NCBI RefSeq assembly: GCF_002068095.1
Contig: NZ_LWIG01000013.1
Coordinates: forward strand, 310,652-372,666
Source: Bradyrhizobium sacchari
Lineage (GTDB): Bacteria > Pseudomonadota > Alphaproteobacteria > Rhizobiales > Xanthobacteraceae
Reading direction: 5' to 3'
Length of the DNA stretch: 62,015 nt
The notes below the pieces were generated by a model. That model was not told where the DNA came from. It ran no database searches and saw only the letters and a program-made list of their open reading frames with translations. Shown piece after piece: positions 9,829 to 19,043 of the stretch (the first letter of the stretch is position 1; every line of letters starts with the position of its first letter). Position numbers and translations under genes: made by a program.

Positions 9829-10251
9829 CTATTTCTTGGGCTTGCCAAGAACGGCCATGCGCATGACCTCGACGCCGCCGTCGGCGAGTTCTGGCAGCTT
9901 GGCGAACCAGTCCTTCACATAAGGCATCGCGTTATGCGCATCGAAATCGGCCTGGCTGGAGAAGACCTCGTAGAAGATGAAATGACCGGGTTCGGTACGG
10001 TCTTCCTGCAGAAAATAGACCAGGTTCTTGGGATCGCCGCGAACCAGGTCGATCAGCGGCAGCGTGGCGGCACGCAACGCGTCTTCCTTTCCCGCCTTGG
10101 CGCGCACCTGCGCCACGACCGAATAGGCCTCCTCCGGAATCTCCTGATAGCGCACGCGCGCGGCTTCCTGGGAGACGGCCGACGGCGCTGTCATGGTCAT
10201 CGCGGCGACGCACAGCAGGGAGCAAAGCGAATTGCGGATGAGAGTTCGCAT
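9829..10251 (-). CDS. exported antibiotic-biosynthesis-monooxygenase (ABM) domain protein
   Basis: The start at 10251 is preferred to a longer frame because AAGGA lies eight bases upstream and the protein then opens with a clear signal peptide (MRTLIRNSLCSLLCVAAM, cleavage probably after AVSQ or nearby), giving 140 residues. The mature part is one ABM ferredoxin-like fold (SVVAQVRAKAGKEDALRAA, then FYEVFSSQADFDAHN). The family includes quinone-forming monooxygenases and haem-degrading enzymes, but many members are of unknown function. A periplasmic location is unusual for this fold. It is the last gene of a four-gene minus-strand group with the VOC protein, aldo/keto reductase and hydrolase. 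Confidence 0.75.
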   Translation of the reverse strand: MRTLIRNSLCSLLCVAAMTMTAPSAVSQEAARVRYQEIPEEAYSVVAQVRAKAGKEDALRAATLPLIDLVRGDPKNLVYFLQEDRTEPGHFIFYEVFSSQADFDAHNAMPYVKDWFAKLPELADGGVEVMRMAVLGKPKK

Positions 10252-10329
10252 GATGAAGTCCTTCACATTGTGATCGTGAGCGCCGGGTGACCAGGCAATC
10301 GGCACCCGGTCGCCCTGCATTCGGAGGGG

Positions 10330-11175
10330 TCAGCGCACGATCGTCTGCTGCCTCTTTGCCAGGGCCTCGCTGAAGCGCTGCTTGACCGGGCCGAGCGCTT
10401 TGACGAATTCCAGCTGCTCGCCCTCCGGCCCCTTGCAATAGATCAGCTCCCAGCCGTTCGAGGGTTCCGCGGTCACCCGATTCGTGTTGGCACTGCGGGG
10501 CGCGGCCTTGCGATCTGCCTCCGTCATGACGCGGACGGTGCGGTTCGCCCGCACCTGCGTCATGCCGCGGCGCGCGGATTCGGTTTCGAGGTCGGCGATG
10601 AATTTATTGAAGTCGACATCGTCTCGAACATAGAAGCAGATGTGCATCATGCGCGGAAAAGCCGGGCTCATGTGCTCCACCGGCTCAGCAAAACTCTTCG
10701 CGCTGCCCATGGGCTGGTCGGCCTCGCGATATTGCAGCAACTCCAGCACCATGTTGTCGAACTGGATGAAGCGGACGTCGAGCCGCTGCGCTCCGCTTCT
10801 GAGGTCGGGAACGCCGATGGTCCTCGGATTGACGCCGCGCGCATTCGCCTCGATCTCCTGGTCGGCCAGCAGCGTGTTCTGCACCCCGTCGCCCTGGAAG
10901 TCGCCGTGCCGGAACACCTCGGTGCCGCCGAGCACCTCCGTGTAGAACTGATAGGCCCGCTCCATATTCTGGACCGTCAGCCCGAAATGCTGGACGCCCT
11001 GAAGCCGTGCGCCGAGCGACGCCTCGTCGCGCTGGGCTGGCGACATGGTGCCGGCGTCCTGTGTCGCGGCCCGCGCATCGGTCGCCGTGCCAACGACGAG
11101 GCTGGTGGCGACGGCAGCGCCGGCTGTCTGGAGCAGGGTGCGGCGGCCGATGTCGGTGTCTGCTTCATCTGTCAT
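10330..11175 (-). CDS. Tat-exported VOC (glyoxalase/dioxygenase fold) family protein
   Basis: Starting at 11175, behind a good AGGAG ribosome site, the protein has 281 residues and begins with a twin-arginine signal (GRRTLLQTAGAAVATSLVVG, cleavage near ARA-ATQ). The mature protein opens with a VOC module (VQHFGLTVQNMERAYQFYTEVLGG, conserved His in HFG) and has a second beta-rich half (MMHICFYVRDDVDFNKF, then ELIYCKGPEGEQLEFVK). Metal-binding His/Glu positions are therefore present. Tat export suggests folding with a metal in the cytoplasm before transport to the periplasm, the same compartment as the molybdenum hydroxylase encoded 4 kb away. The reaction is not known. Confidence 0.78.
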   Translation of the reverse strand: MTDEADTDIGRRTLLQTAGAAVATSLVVGTATDARAATQDAGTMSPAQRDEASLGARLQGVQHFGLTVQNMERAYQFYTEVLGGTEVFRHGDFQGDGVQNTLLADQEIEANARGVNPRTIGVPDLRSGAQRLDVRFIQFDNMVLELLQYREADQPMGSAKSFAEPVEHMSPAFPRMMHICFYVRDDVDFNKFIADLETESARRGMTQVRANRTVRVMTEADRKAAPRSANTNRVTAEPSNGWELIYCKGPEGEQLEFVKALGPVKQRFSEALAKRQQTIVR

Positions 11176-11269
11176 GTCGCTCTCCTCAGTCGTTCGGTGG
11201 ATTTTGCGGGCGTTATCGCGCCGGCCGTCGCAGTGATCGGCCGGGCTGAACTTGCTGCGGTCGGGCGGC

Positions 11270-12283
11270 TCAAGCGGCTGCAGGAAGCGGCGCTGCGGGG
11301 TTGACGAGCCCTTCCGAACGGAGCTCGCGCCAGAAATCAGCGGGAATGGCTTCCTCGAGCGCAGCGCGATCCTCGGCGATGCGGCTCGGGCGGCTCGCAC
11401 CGGGAATGACGGCTGCCACCACCGGATTGGCGAGCGCGAACTGCAAGCCCGCCGCCTTCATGCCGATGCCGTAGCGGTCGGCGATCGCCTTGATCCGCGC
11501 CACCTTGTGGAGAATTTGCTGTGGGGCCGGCGCATATTCGAAATTCGGGCCGCCGACGAGCGCGCCCGAACTGTAGGGGCCGCCGACGACGATCGCGAGC
11601 TCGTGTTCCGCCACCATCGGCATCACCCGCTGGAGCGCCCTTGCATGGTCGAGCAGCGTGTAGCGGCCCGCGAGCAGAAAGCCGTCGGGGCGGGGCTCCT
11701 CGAGCGCGAGCAGCAGCTCGATCGGCTCGACCCGGTTGACGCCGAGGCCCCACGCTTTGATCACGCCCTCGTCGCGCAGACGGTCGAGCGCCTTGAACGC
11801 GCCCTTGCGTGCGCTCTCGAACACCGAAAGCCATTCGTCGCCGTAAAAGTCCTGCGCCACGTCATGCACGAAGGCGATGTCGATGTGGGAGGTCGCGAGC
11901 CGCTTCAGACTGTCCTCGATCGAGCGCAGCGTCGCGTCGCCGGAATAGTCGTTCACGATCCGGTTCGGGCGTCCGTATTGGAACACGCCGCCCTTCTCGC
12001 CGAGGTCGCGGCTACCGACATCCTCGATCTCGTCCAGGATCAACCTTCCGACCTTGGTGCTGACGACATAGTCGCTTCGCGGCCGGCCGGCCAAGGCAGC
12101 CCCCATGCGGATCTCGGCAAGGCCCGCGCCGTAGAACGGCGCGGTGTCGAAGTAACGGATGCCATCGTTCCAGGCCGCATTCACCGTTGCGAGCGCTTCC
12201 TGCTCGGGGATGTCGCGGAACATGTTGCCGAGCGGCGCGGCGCCGAAGCCAAGTCTTCCCGGCAGAATATCCTTGAGGGGCAT
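11270..12283 (-). CDS. aldo/keto reductase
   Basis: This 337-residue NAD(P)H-dependent oxidoreductase has the TIM-barrel family tetrad visible: D46 in RYFDTAPFYG, Y51, K77 in STKVGR and H140 in AFVHDV. The overall pattern, with a start near LGFGAAPLGN, resembles the L-fucose dehydrogenase / D-threo-aldose 1-dehydrogenase branch, but substrate cannot be assigned from motifs. It is cytoplasmic, with no signal peptide. It lies 94 bases upstream of the VOC gene and 55 bases downstream of the hydrolase gene, all in the same direction, so an operon is likely. Confidence 0.85.
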   Translation of the reverse strand: MPLKDILPGRLGFGAAPLGNMFRDIPEQEALATVNAAWNDGIRYFDTAPFYGAGLAEIRMGAALAGRPRSDYVVSTKVGRLILDEIEDVGSRDLGEKGGVFQYGRPNRIVNDYSGDATLRSIEDSLKRLATSHIDIAFVHDVAQDFYGDEWLSVFESARKGAFKALDRLRDEGVIKAWGLGVNRVEPIELLLALEEPRPDGFLLAGRYTLLDHARALQRVMPMVAEHELAIVVGGPYSSGALVGGPNFEYAPAPQQILHKVARIKAIADRYGIGMKAAGLQFALANPVVAAVIPGASRPSRIAEDRAALEEAIPADFWRELRSEGLVNPAAPLPAAA

Positions 12284-12338
12284 GTCGCGAGTCCTTGTCC
12301 GTGACAGGCGAGCTCATCCGCGCGTGGCGCGGCCGATC

Positions 12339-13094
12339 TCAGTCGGTTGCCGAGGTGTCTGCGCTTCTGATGAACGCCGCGACCTCGCGCGGATGCGACA
12401 GCATCACCGCGTGGCTGCTTTTGATCTCCGTCACCTTCGCGCCCGAGCGCTTGGCCATGGTGCGCAGTAAGCTCGGAGGGATAATGTGATCCTCCATCGT
12501 CACCATGTAATAGGTCGGCTTCGTCTTCCAGGCCACGCGGTCGACCTTGGTCTGCACCGCCTGCAATCCAAACGGCAATTGCGCCGCAGCCATGAAGCGG
12601 GTCGTGGCCGGGTCGACACCGGCGGCGAAGGAGGTCGGGAATTTGTCGCGCTCGACGAAGAGATAATTGCCTTCAGTGACCAAGGGACCCTTGTGCTCGC
12701 CGGGCGGCACGGGTGCTTCCGACAGCGTGCTGACCGATTCCCCGACATCGGGAGCATATGCCGCGAGATAGACCAGGCTGCGAACCTTCGGATTGTCGCC
12801 GGCTTCGGTGATGACCATTCCACCATAGGAGTGACCGACGAGAATGACCGGATGCCGCGCCTTGGCGATCACGCGCTCGGTCTCCGCGACGTCGTCTCGA
12901 AGCGAGATCGTCGGCTGCTGCACGACGAGCACCTCATAGCCCGCCTTCGAGAGAATGTCGTAGGTGTCCTTCCAGCCCGAGCCATCGACGAAGGCGCCGT
13001 GGACTAGAACGATCGAAACGGCCCTCTCGGCCGCGATTGCGGGGGCGGCCGTTGCGATCGTCATTGCGGCAAGTGTGGAGATTAGCGTCTTCAT
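12339..13094 (-). CDS. exported alpha/beta-fold hydrolase
   Basis: The start at 13094 gives 251 residues beginning with a signal peptide (MKTLISTLAAMTIATAAPAIAAE) and has GGAG six bases upstream. The catalytic elements are the oxyanion HGAF near residue 32, nucleophile S89 in VGHSYGGMV, an acid probably in the YMVTMEDHIIPP region, and a histidine in KSSHAVMLSHP near the end. It belongs to the small esterase / hydroxynitrile-lyase-like branch of the superfamily. Periplasmic export is predicted. It is the first gene of the minus-strand group and is divergent from the AraC regulator, which is a good candidate for controlling it. Confidence 0.83.
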   Translation of the reverse strand: MKTLISTLAAMTIATAAPAIAAERAVSIVLVHGAFVDGSGWKDTYDILSKAGYEVLVVQQPTISLRDDVAETERVIAKARHPVILVGHSYGGMVITEAGDNPKVRSLVYLAAYAPDVGESVSTLSEAPVPPGEHKGPLVTEGNYLFVERDKFPTSFAAGVDPATTRFMAAAQLPFGLQAVQTKVDRVAWKTKPTYYMVTMEDHIIPPSLLRTMAKRSGAKVTEIKSSHAVMLSHPREVAAFIRSADTSATD

Positions 13095-13422
13095 ATCAGG
13101 CTCCGATCCTCGATACGGCAGCATTGCCGTTGATGAGCCTTTCACTAACGCGGGCGAGCATTGCGGTATTTCCGATTCCTGCGCGATGACGGACGCATCT
13201 TGCTCATCCCGGCTTGCGAAGCCGAGCGCGCCGCGATCCAAGCCTTTGCTTTGCTTGCGTTTTACCTCTTTTAACCGCGCCGCCTCTGGACTTCGCCGTC
13301 GCCGCTTGTGAGAACTTCGGAGATCGGCGTGGCAGCGGCCGGGGCTGCAACTCACCACCGGATGGAATGATCGCTCGCTCGCGATACGGGGCCGGAATTC
13401 GCCGCAACTTGCGGAGGTCGTG
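13095..13422. promoter_or_regulatory. divergent intergenic region with two inverted repeats
   Basis: These 328 bases separate the exported hydrolase from the AraC gene. Two short perfect inverted repeats are visible: ACGGCA-GCAT-TGCCGT at 13115-13130, 21 bases before the hydrolase start, and CGGCTT-GCG-AAGCCG at 13210-13224. Both are candidate operators. No small gene was found in it. Confidence 0.4.
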
Positions 13423-14358
13423 ATGGCGCTCGTGACGCATGGAGATCAGAAATACAAGAACAGCGAGAAGCTCGCGGCGACCAGCGACTGGCCGGGGCTG
13501 AGCATCGAGCATCGCAAGTTCGAGGCGGGGCGGCAGGCAACGCCCATTCCCATCTGCACCGAAATCGTCATGGTGCTGTCCGGCGGCGGCATGGTGTGCC
13601 GGATCGGCAATGGCGAAGTCCAGAAGAGCTTCGCCCGGCCGGGCATGAGCTACCTCGTTCCCGTAGGGACGCAGGAGAGCCTTCTCGAACTGTCGGACCG
13701 GATGGAATGTCTTCATCTCTATCTTCCGCCGGCGCTGCTGGACCAGAGCGCGCTTGCGGACCTCGATATCGATCCGGCAAGGGTGGAGATCGCCTACGCC
13801 CATGGTCTGGCGGACCAGGTGCTCTTCCACATCTGCTCGCCGCTTCGCGATCTGCTTCATCGTCCACGTCAGCCGACTGATGCGCTATTCGTGGAGGGAA
13901 TCCAGGTTGCGCTCGCGGCGCATCTTCTGGGGAATTATACGATCGACCGCTGGCGCGCGCCCGACAGGTCGCCGTCGCTCGATCCGCGGCGCCTGCAACG
14001 CGTGGTGGACTATATCGAGGCTTCTCTTGCCAGCGACATCAGGCTCGAGGACCTTGCGGCCCAGGCCTGCCTCAGCCCCTATCATTTTTCCCGGCTGTTT
14101 CGCGAGGCGACGGGATTGTCACCGCACCGTTACGTGACCGATCGCCGCGTCCAGGCTGCGCGGCAGGAACTTGCGCGCGACCGCTTGTCCCTGGTCGAGA
14201 TTGCCCTGGAGTTCGGTTTCGGCTCGCAAGCGAATTTCACGCGGGTGTTCCGCAAGGCCGCAAGTCTCACGCCGGGGCAGTATCGCGAATTGTGCTGCGG
14301 TGAGGCCGAGGTGTACGTCGATCGTGCCGATCCGGCATTGCGCAGGGATTGCGCATGA
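13423..14358 (+). CDS. AraC family transcriptional regulator
   Basis: The start at 13423 (ATG, five bases after GGAGG) gives 311 residues; a GTG one codon earlier is possible. The N-terminal two thirds form a cupin-like sensor region. The last 100 residues hold the double helix-turn-helix of the AraC family: first helix pair around [25 protein letters not shown], second around [24 protein letters not shown]. It sits between the divergent hydrolase group and the downstream molybdenum hydroxylase genes, 82 bases before the latter, so it probably activates one or both in response to an aromatic or similar substrate. Confidence 0.9.
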   Translation: MALVTHGDQKYKNSEKLAATSDWPGLSIEHRKFEAGRQATPIPICTEIVMVLSGGGMVCRIGNGEVQKSFARPGMSYLVPVGTQESLLELSDRMECLHLYLPPALLDQSALADLDIDPARVEIAYAHGLADQVLFHICSPLRDLLHRPRQPTDALFVEGIQVALAAHLLGNYTIDRWRAPDRSPSLDPRRLQRVVDYIEASLASDIRLEDLAAQACLSPYHFSRLFREATGLSPHRYVTDRRVQAARQELARDRLSLVEIALEFGFGSQANFTRVFRKAASLTPGQYRELCCGEAEVYVDRADPALRRDCA

Positions 14359-14440
14359 TCCCGCAGGAATCGCAAATACGGCTCAGCGCCCATCGGGCAG
14401 TGCTGTGGTGCCGACCAGATCCGCAAGAGGATGTACCGAC

Positions 14441-14905
14441 ATGATCGAGCTCACGGTGAACGGGATCAAGCGCCAGGTCGACGTCGTCGCCGAGATGCCC
14501 TTGCTCTGGGTGTTGCGCGACGAGCTCGGCATCACCAGTGCCAAATACGGCTGCGGTGTCGCGCAATGCGGCGCCTGCACCGTTCACATCAACGGCAAGG
14601 CAGTGCGATCCTGTCAGACGCATATCGGCGAGGTCGCCGGCAAATCGGTCGTCACGCTCGAAGGGCTCGACAACAAGGACCAGCACCCGGTCCTGCAGGC
14701 CTGGATCGAGCATCAGGTCCCGCAATGCGGCTACTGCCAGACGGGACAGATGATGCAGGCCATCTCGCTTCTCGCATCGATACCCAAGCCGACCGACGAG
14801 CAGATCGATCAGGTGATGTCCGGCAATCTCTGCCGCTGCGGCACCTATCCGCGCATCCGCGCGGCGATTCATGCGGCTGCCGCAAACAAGATCGCGGAGA
14901 AGTGA
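14441..14905 (+). CDS. 2Fe-2S subunit of a molybdenum hydroxylase, isoquinoline 1-oxidoreductase alpha-like
   Basis: The 154-residue protein carries the two iron-sulfur clusters of the xanthine oxidase family. The plant-type cluster ligands are C38, C43, C46 ([10 protein letters not shown]) and C58. The helical domain cluster ligands are C96, C99 (QCGYCQTGQ), C131 and C133 ([11 protein letters not shown]). It passes electrons from the molybdenum centre of the next gene product. No FAD subunit is encoded, which fits the two-subunit IorAB type that hands electrons to a cytochrome. The start at 14441 gives the usual family N terminus (MIELTVNG) and follows an AGAGG. Confidence 0.92.
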   Translation: MIELTVNGIKRQVDVVAEMPLLWVLRDELGITSAKYGCGVAQCGACTVHINGKAVRSCQTHIGEVAGKSVVTLEGLDNKDQHPVLQAWIEHQVPQCGYCQTGQMMQAISLLASIPKPTDEQIDQVMSGNLCRCGTYPRIRAAIHAAAANKIAEK

Positions 14906-14906
14906 G

Positions 14907-17153
14907 ATGGGCCATATGCAGACTCTTTCCCGTCGGGCTTTTGTTTTCGGCTCTGCTGCCGTCGCCGGCGGCATCGCGTTCGGCACCTACGGCCGTGCTG
15001 AAGCGGCCGCCAGCGATAACCCATTGGCCGCCGGCCTCGGCCCGAATTCCGTCAGCTTCAATCCCTGGGTCGAGATCAGCCCGGACAAAATCACGCTGAT
15101 CGCGCAGCACGCCGACATCGGCCAGGGCGTCGGCTCGGTGCAGCCGATCATGATCGCCGAGGAGATGGACCTCGACCCCGGCCAGTTCGAAGTCCGCTTC
15201 GCTGGTCCCAGTCCGGCATACTTCAACACAGGCTTCGCCGACGAGTTCGCGCCGTTTGTGGCTGCGGACCAAAGTCCGGCCGCAGAGGAGGCGCGTGCCA
15301 AGACGCTCGAATGGTTGCGGCAATCTGGTCTGCAAATGACGGGTGGTTCGAGCACGATCCCGGACACCTACGAAAAGCTGCGCGTTGCTGGCGCTGTCGC
15401 CCGCGAGACCCTGAAGGCCGCGGCCGCCAAACGGTCGGGCGTCGCCGTGGCTGACCTGCGTACCCAATCGGGCCATGTGATCCTGCCCAACGGCACCAAG
15501 ATCGCCTACGTCGATCTGTCCGCGGATGCCACCAAGATTCCACCGGTGCTCGATGCGCAGCCGCGCGACCCGTCCAAATGGCGCATGCTCGGCAAGCCCA
15601 TGATGCGGCTCGACGTCCGCTCGAAAGTGATGGGCGAGCTGAAATTCGGCATCGACATGAAAATGGACGGCATGCTCTATGCCTCCGTCAAACTGAATCC
15701 GAGCAAGGGGCAGCCGCTCAAATCATACGATGCGAGCAAAGCGCGGGCGATGCCGGGGGTCAAGACGATCCTCGAGATCAAGAACGGCGTCGCGGTGATC
15801 GCGACGAACAGCTGGTACGCGATGAAGGCGGTGGACGCCATCGCTTGCGAATGGGCGCCCTCGGCCTATCCCGCCGAGCAGGCCGACCATTGGAAGGTGC
15901 TGGAATCCTCGTTCAAGCCCGAGTTCCTTGGCAAGGAGTGGAAAAAGATCGGCGACATCGAAGGCGGGCTCAAGACAGGCCAGCTCGTCGAGGCCGAATA
16001 TCGCGCGCCCTATGTAGGGCACCAGCCGCTCGAGCCGCTCAACGGGATCGGCCTCGTCACCGACAAGGGCATGGAGATCTGGGTCGGCCATCAGAGCCCG
16101 CGCTTCGTGCAATATGTCGCGGCGACCGCGATCGGCCTCAAGCCGGAGCAGGTCACATTCCACAATCAGTGGACCGGTGGAAGCTTTGGCCACCGTCTCG
16201 AATACGAGAACGTCCGCGTTCTCGCCGAGATCGCCAATCAGATGAAGGGGACGCCGATCAAGCTGGTGTTCTCGCGCGAGGAGGACTTCCTCCAGGACAT
16301 TCCGCGCCAGATCGCGATCGCCCGGCATCGCGGCAGCATCGACAAGGGCAAGATCCTCGCGGCCGATCTGCAGTTGGCATCGACCACTCCGCTCAAGGGG
16401 CTGCTCGAGCGTTCGGGCACCCCCTCGAAGGATCCCGACGGGCAATTGGCCGCCGGCCTGTGGAACGTCTACTACGACATCCCCAATTTCCGTGCCACGA
16501 GCTACGAGGCGCAAGGTCTTTCGCCGAGCACCACATGGCGTTCGGTCGGCGCCTCGACATCAGGCTTCTTCACTGAAAGCTTCATCGACGAACTGGTCCA
16601 CGCGGCTGGCCTCGATCCGATGCGGGCGCGCATCGCGATGTGCACCGTACCGCACTATCGCAAGGTGCTGGAGACCGTCGCGGAGATGTCGGACTGGAAG
16701 GGACCGCTCGGCAACGGCCGCGGGCGCGGCGTCGCGTTTGTGGAGTCGTTCGGGACACCGACGGCCGAAGTCGTTGAAGTCTCGATGACGGACCGGGGCA
16801 TCAGGATCGACAAGGTCTGGGTCGCGGCCGACGTCGGCAAGGTCGTCGATCCCGTCAATTTCGAGAACCAGGTGCAGGGCGGAGTCGTCTGGGGCCTCGG
16901 CCACGCCATGAACTGCGAGCTCACCTACGCCAAGGGCGCGGTGCAGCAGACCAACTACAATCACCACGAGGCGATGCGGATCTATCAATGCCCGGTCATC
17001 GAGGTTCGCGGGCTCGAGAACGATCCGAAGGTGAGAGGCGTCGGCGAGCCGCCGGTACCGCCGGCCGCGCCCGCGCTTGCGAACGCGATCTTCGCAGCGA
17101 CCGGAAAGCGCATCCGCGAGATGCCTTTCAACAAGTTCATCGATTTCGTGTGA
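14907..17153 (+). CDS. molybdopterin-binding subunit, isoquinoline 1-oxidoreductase beta-like, Tat-exported
   Basis: Translation probably starts at 14907, six bases after GGAGA, immediately after the 2Fe-2S subunit's stop; 14916 is an alternative. The product has 748 residues and a twin-arginine signal (SRRAFVFGSAAVAGG). Family landmarks are AQHADIGQGVGSVQPIMIAEEMD early, the cofactor-contacting GGSFGHRLEYENVR in the middle and VGEPPVPPAAPALANAIFAATG at the end, where the active-site glutamate lies. The enzyme would hydroxylate N-heteroaromatics or oxidise aldehydes in the periplasm; the substrate is not predictable. It probably forms a complex with the preceding subunit and is followed after 8 bases by a cytochrome c. 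Confidence 0.92.
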   Translation: MGHMQTLSRRAFVFGSAAVAGGIAFGTYGRAEAAASDNPLAAGLGPNSVSFNPWVEISPDKITLIAQHADIGQGVGSVQPIMIAEEMDLDPGQFEVRFAGPSPAYFNTGFADEFAPFVAADQSPAAEEARAKTLEWLRQSGLQMTGGSSTIPDTYEKLRVAGAVARETLKAAAAKRSGVAVADLRTQSGHVILPNGTKIAYVDLSADATKIPPVLDAQPRDPSKWRMLGKPMMRLDVRSKVMGELKFGIDMKMDGMLYASVKLNPSKGQPLKSYDASKARAMPGVKTILEIKNGVAVIATNSWYAMKAVDAIACEWAPSAYPAEQADHWKVLESSFKPEFLGKEWKKIGDIEGGLKTGQLVEAEYRAPYVGHQPLEPLNGIGLVTDKGMEIWVGHQSPRFVQYVAATAIGLKPEQVTFHNQWTGGSFGHRLEYENVRVLAEIANQMKGTPIKLVFSREEDFLQDIPRQIAIARHRGSIDKGKILAADLQLASTTPLKGLLERSGTPSKDPDGQLAAGLWNVYYDIPNFRATSYEAQGLSPSTTWRSVGASTSGFFTESFIDELVHAAGLDPMRARIAMCTVPHYRKVLETVAEMSDWKGPLGNGRGRGVAFVESFGTPTAEVVEVSMTDRGIRIDKVWVAADVGKVVDPVNFENQVQGGVVWGLGHAMNCELTYAKGAVQQTNYNHHEAMRIYQCPVIEVRGLENDPKVRGVGEPPVPPAAPALANAIFAATGKRIREMPFNKFIDFV

Positions 17154-17161
17154 GACGAGCC

Positions 17162-17794
17162 ATGACGAGATATCTGATTGCGGTCGTTTTCGCAGCAACA
17201 GCCATCGCGGCCCTCACCGGCATCGTCGCAGCCAGGGACGAGACCGCCAAGGATGTGCTGCCGCCCGGCAGCGTCAGCCGGGCCGAGGGGCTGGAGGCCT
17301 GGAAGCGGATCGAAGCCGTGGTGACGCACCCGCGCTGTGCCAACTGCCACGTCGATGCCAAGGCCATCCCGATATGGACGCCGGCAGGCGAGGCCAAGCC
17401 GCGCGTGCACGGCATGAACATCCACGGTGGCGCGAGCCGCATCGGCGCGGAGGCGATTCCGTGCTCGACCTGTCACATGACCTCGACCCAGGCGAACGAA
17501 CCAGCACCCTCGCCGCCGCGCGCAGGCATCGACTGGCAGCTTGCCCCAGTGGCTTTCATCTGGTTCGGCAAGAGCGGCGCCGAGATCTGCGCGCAGCTGA
17601 AGGATCCGAAGCGCAATGGCGGCCGAGACGCCGCAGGCCTTGTCGACCATTTGCGGCACGATGCATCCTTGAACGGCTTCATTCCGCGGGGCTGGGCCCC
17701 CGGAGCAGGCCGCTCGACGCCGCCGGGGACCTTCGAGGATCACGTCAAGGACATGGCGATGTGGGGCGCGGCCGGGCAGCCCTGTCCGAATTGA
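17162..17794 (+). CDS. periplasmic di-haem cytochrome c, electron acceptor of the Mo hydroxylase
   Basis: The 210-residue protein starts with a signal peptide (MTRYLIAVVFAATAIAALTG) and has two haem c attachment motifs, C59-ANC-H63 and C101-STC-H105. This matches the cytochrome encoded with two-subunit isoquinoline or aldehyde oxidoreductases. It most likely accepts electrons from the 2Fe-2S subunit and passes them to the respiratory chain. Haem attachment would use the Ccm system whose genes lie at 32.5-36.7 kb. Only 8 bases separate it from the molybdenum subunit gene, so the three genes form one transcription unit. Confidence 0.85.
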   Translation: MTRYLIAVVFAATAIAALTGIVAARDETAKDVLPPGSVSRAEGLEAWKRIEAVVTHPRCANCHVDAKAIPIWTPAGEAKPRVHGMNIHGGASRIGAEAIPCSTCHMTSTQANEPAPSPPRAGIDWQLAPVAFIWFGKSGAEICAQLKDPKRNGGRDAAGLVDHLRHDASLNGFIPRGWAPGAGRSTPPGTFEDHVKDMAMWGAAGQPCPN

Positions 17795-17851
17795 CCGTTC
17801 TGCACGTCCCGCCAACGCGATCCCGCATAGCGTCATCGAAAGGAGCAAACT

Positions 17852-18523
17852 GTGACCCAACATGTCCTCTTCATCGTCACCAACGCAGCCGTGATCGGTC
17901 CGCATAATCGGAAGACCGGCTTCTTTTTCGCCGAGGTTGCCCATCCTTTCGAGGTGCTCGACAAGGCTGGGGTCGCGGTCGAGTTCGCGTCCCCGGCCGG
18001 GGGATGGACGCCTTACGATGCGTACGACGAGAAAGACCCCGCTCAGAAGGATTTTCTCGCGAGTAAAGCCTTTCGTCGTCTAAATCACAGTCGCAAATTG
18101 TCCGAGGTGGACGCCGCCGACTACGACGCCATCCTGGTGCCCGGCGGTCTTGGGCCGATGGTGGACATCCAGCGCAATGCAACGGTCCAGAATGCGATCG
18201 CGCGCGCCTGGACCACCGGCAAGCTCGTTGCCGCTGTTTGTCACGGGCCGTGCGCGCTGCTTGGCGTCAATCTCGGTGATGGCACCCCTTTCGTGCGCGG
18301 GAAGAAGCTCACGTCCTTCTCGAAGAAGGAAGAATACGACTACGCCCGCGATGATGTGCCTTACGAGCTTGAGGACGCGTTAAGGGCAGAGGGTGCCGAG
18401 TACTCGTCGGTAGCCAACTGGCAACCTCATGTCGTCGTCGATGGCCGGCTTATCACGGGGCAGAATCCCAATTCGGCCGGACCGCTGGGAAAAGAGTTGC
18501 TGTCCGCCCTAAAGGACCGGTGA
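17852..18523 (+). CDS. DJ-1/PfpI family glutamine amidotransferase-like protein
   Basis: This 223-residue protein starts at GTG 17852, six bases after AGGAG. The nucleophile elbow is C130-H131 in LVAAVCHGPCALLG and E28 in GFFFAEVAHP completes the usual triad. The family comprises Hsp31-like chaperones, glyoxalase III and protease-like proteins; the ILVPGGLGPMVDIQ stretch favours the Hsp31/glyoxalase branch. A role in detoxifying reactive aldehydes would fit the neighbouring oxidoreductases, but this is inference. It follows the cytochrome gene by 57 bases in the same direction. Confidence 0.85.
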   Translation: MTQHVLFIVTNAAVIGPHNRKTGFFFAEVAHPFEVLDKAGVAVEFASPAGGWTPYDAYDEKDPAQKDFLASKAFRRLNHSRKLSEVDAADYDAILVPGGLGPMVDIQRNATVQNAIARAWTTGKLVAAVCHGPCALLGVNLGDGTPFVRGKKLTSFSKKEEYDYARDDVPYELEDALRAEGAEYSSVANWQPHVVVDGRLITGQNPNSAGPLGKELLSALKDR

Positions 18524-18617
18524 CGCGAAAATTTGAAATCTCGGCGTGCACGCAATTCGCGAGGGACGGGCTTGGCATCTGCCAAGTCGCGCTTGCCCTC
18601 GCATCGGGAGCTATCGA

Positions 18618-18923
18618 ATGACGCAATCGCCATCCAAGATCACCGCCATCCTGGTTGCTCGGCCGGGCAAGTCCGCTGAACTCAGAGCACTGCTTGTCGG
18701 CATGGCACCGCATTCCAGGGCCGAACCTGGCAACCTGCACTGGGACGTCTGGCGCGACATGTCGAACGAAGATCGCTACGTTCTCGACGAGCTGTACCGG
18801 GACGTTGCGGCCGTCGAAGCTCACCGTGCCACGCCGCATTACCAGTCCTACCTGTCCAAGATTCCCGAACTGGCGGATCGGACGGCAGTGGTCCTGGAAG
18901 CGGTTGAGGTTGGGGCCAGGTGA
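18618..18923 (+). CDS. ABM domain monooxygenase-like protein, cytoplasmic
   Basis: The start at 18618 follows GGGAG by seven bases and gives 101 residues covering exactly one antibiotic-biosynthesis-monooxygenase fold (ITAILVARPGKSAELRALL, NLHWDVWRDMSNEDRYVLDELYRD, HYQSYLSKIPEL). It resembles YgiN-like quinol monooxygenases. Unlike the ABM protein at 9.8-10.3 kb it has no signal peptide. It is probably co-transcribed with the DJ-1 gene 94 bases upstream. Confidence 0.8.
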   Translation: MTQSPSKITAILVARPGKSAELRALLVGMAPHSRAEPGNLHWDVWRDMSNEDRYVLDELYRDVAAVEAHRATPHYQSYLSKIPELADRTAVVLEAVEVGAR

Positions 18924-19043
18924 AGGGCGCCAGCAAACCTTCGAAGTCGCTGCATCCACGGGACCTGCGTCCCGGATTTCGCTGCGCTCCAGCCGGGCCA
19001 CGAACTTGCGAACGGCCACACCCGCCGCCAGTGGGCAAATGTC

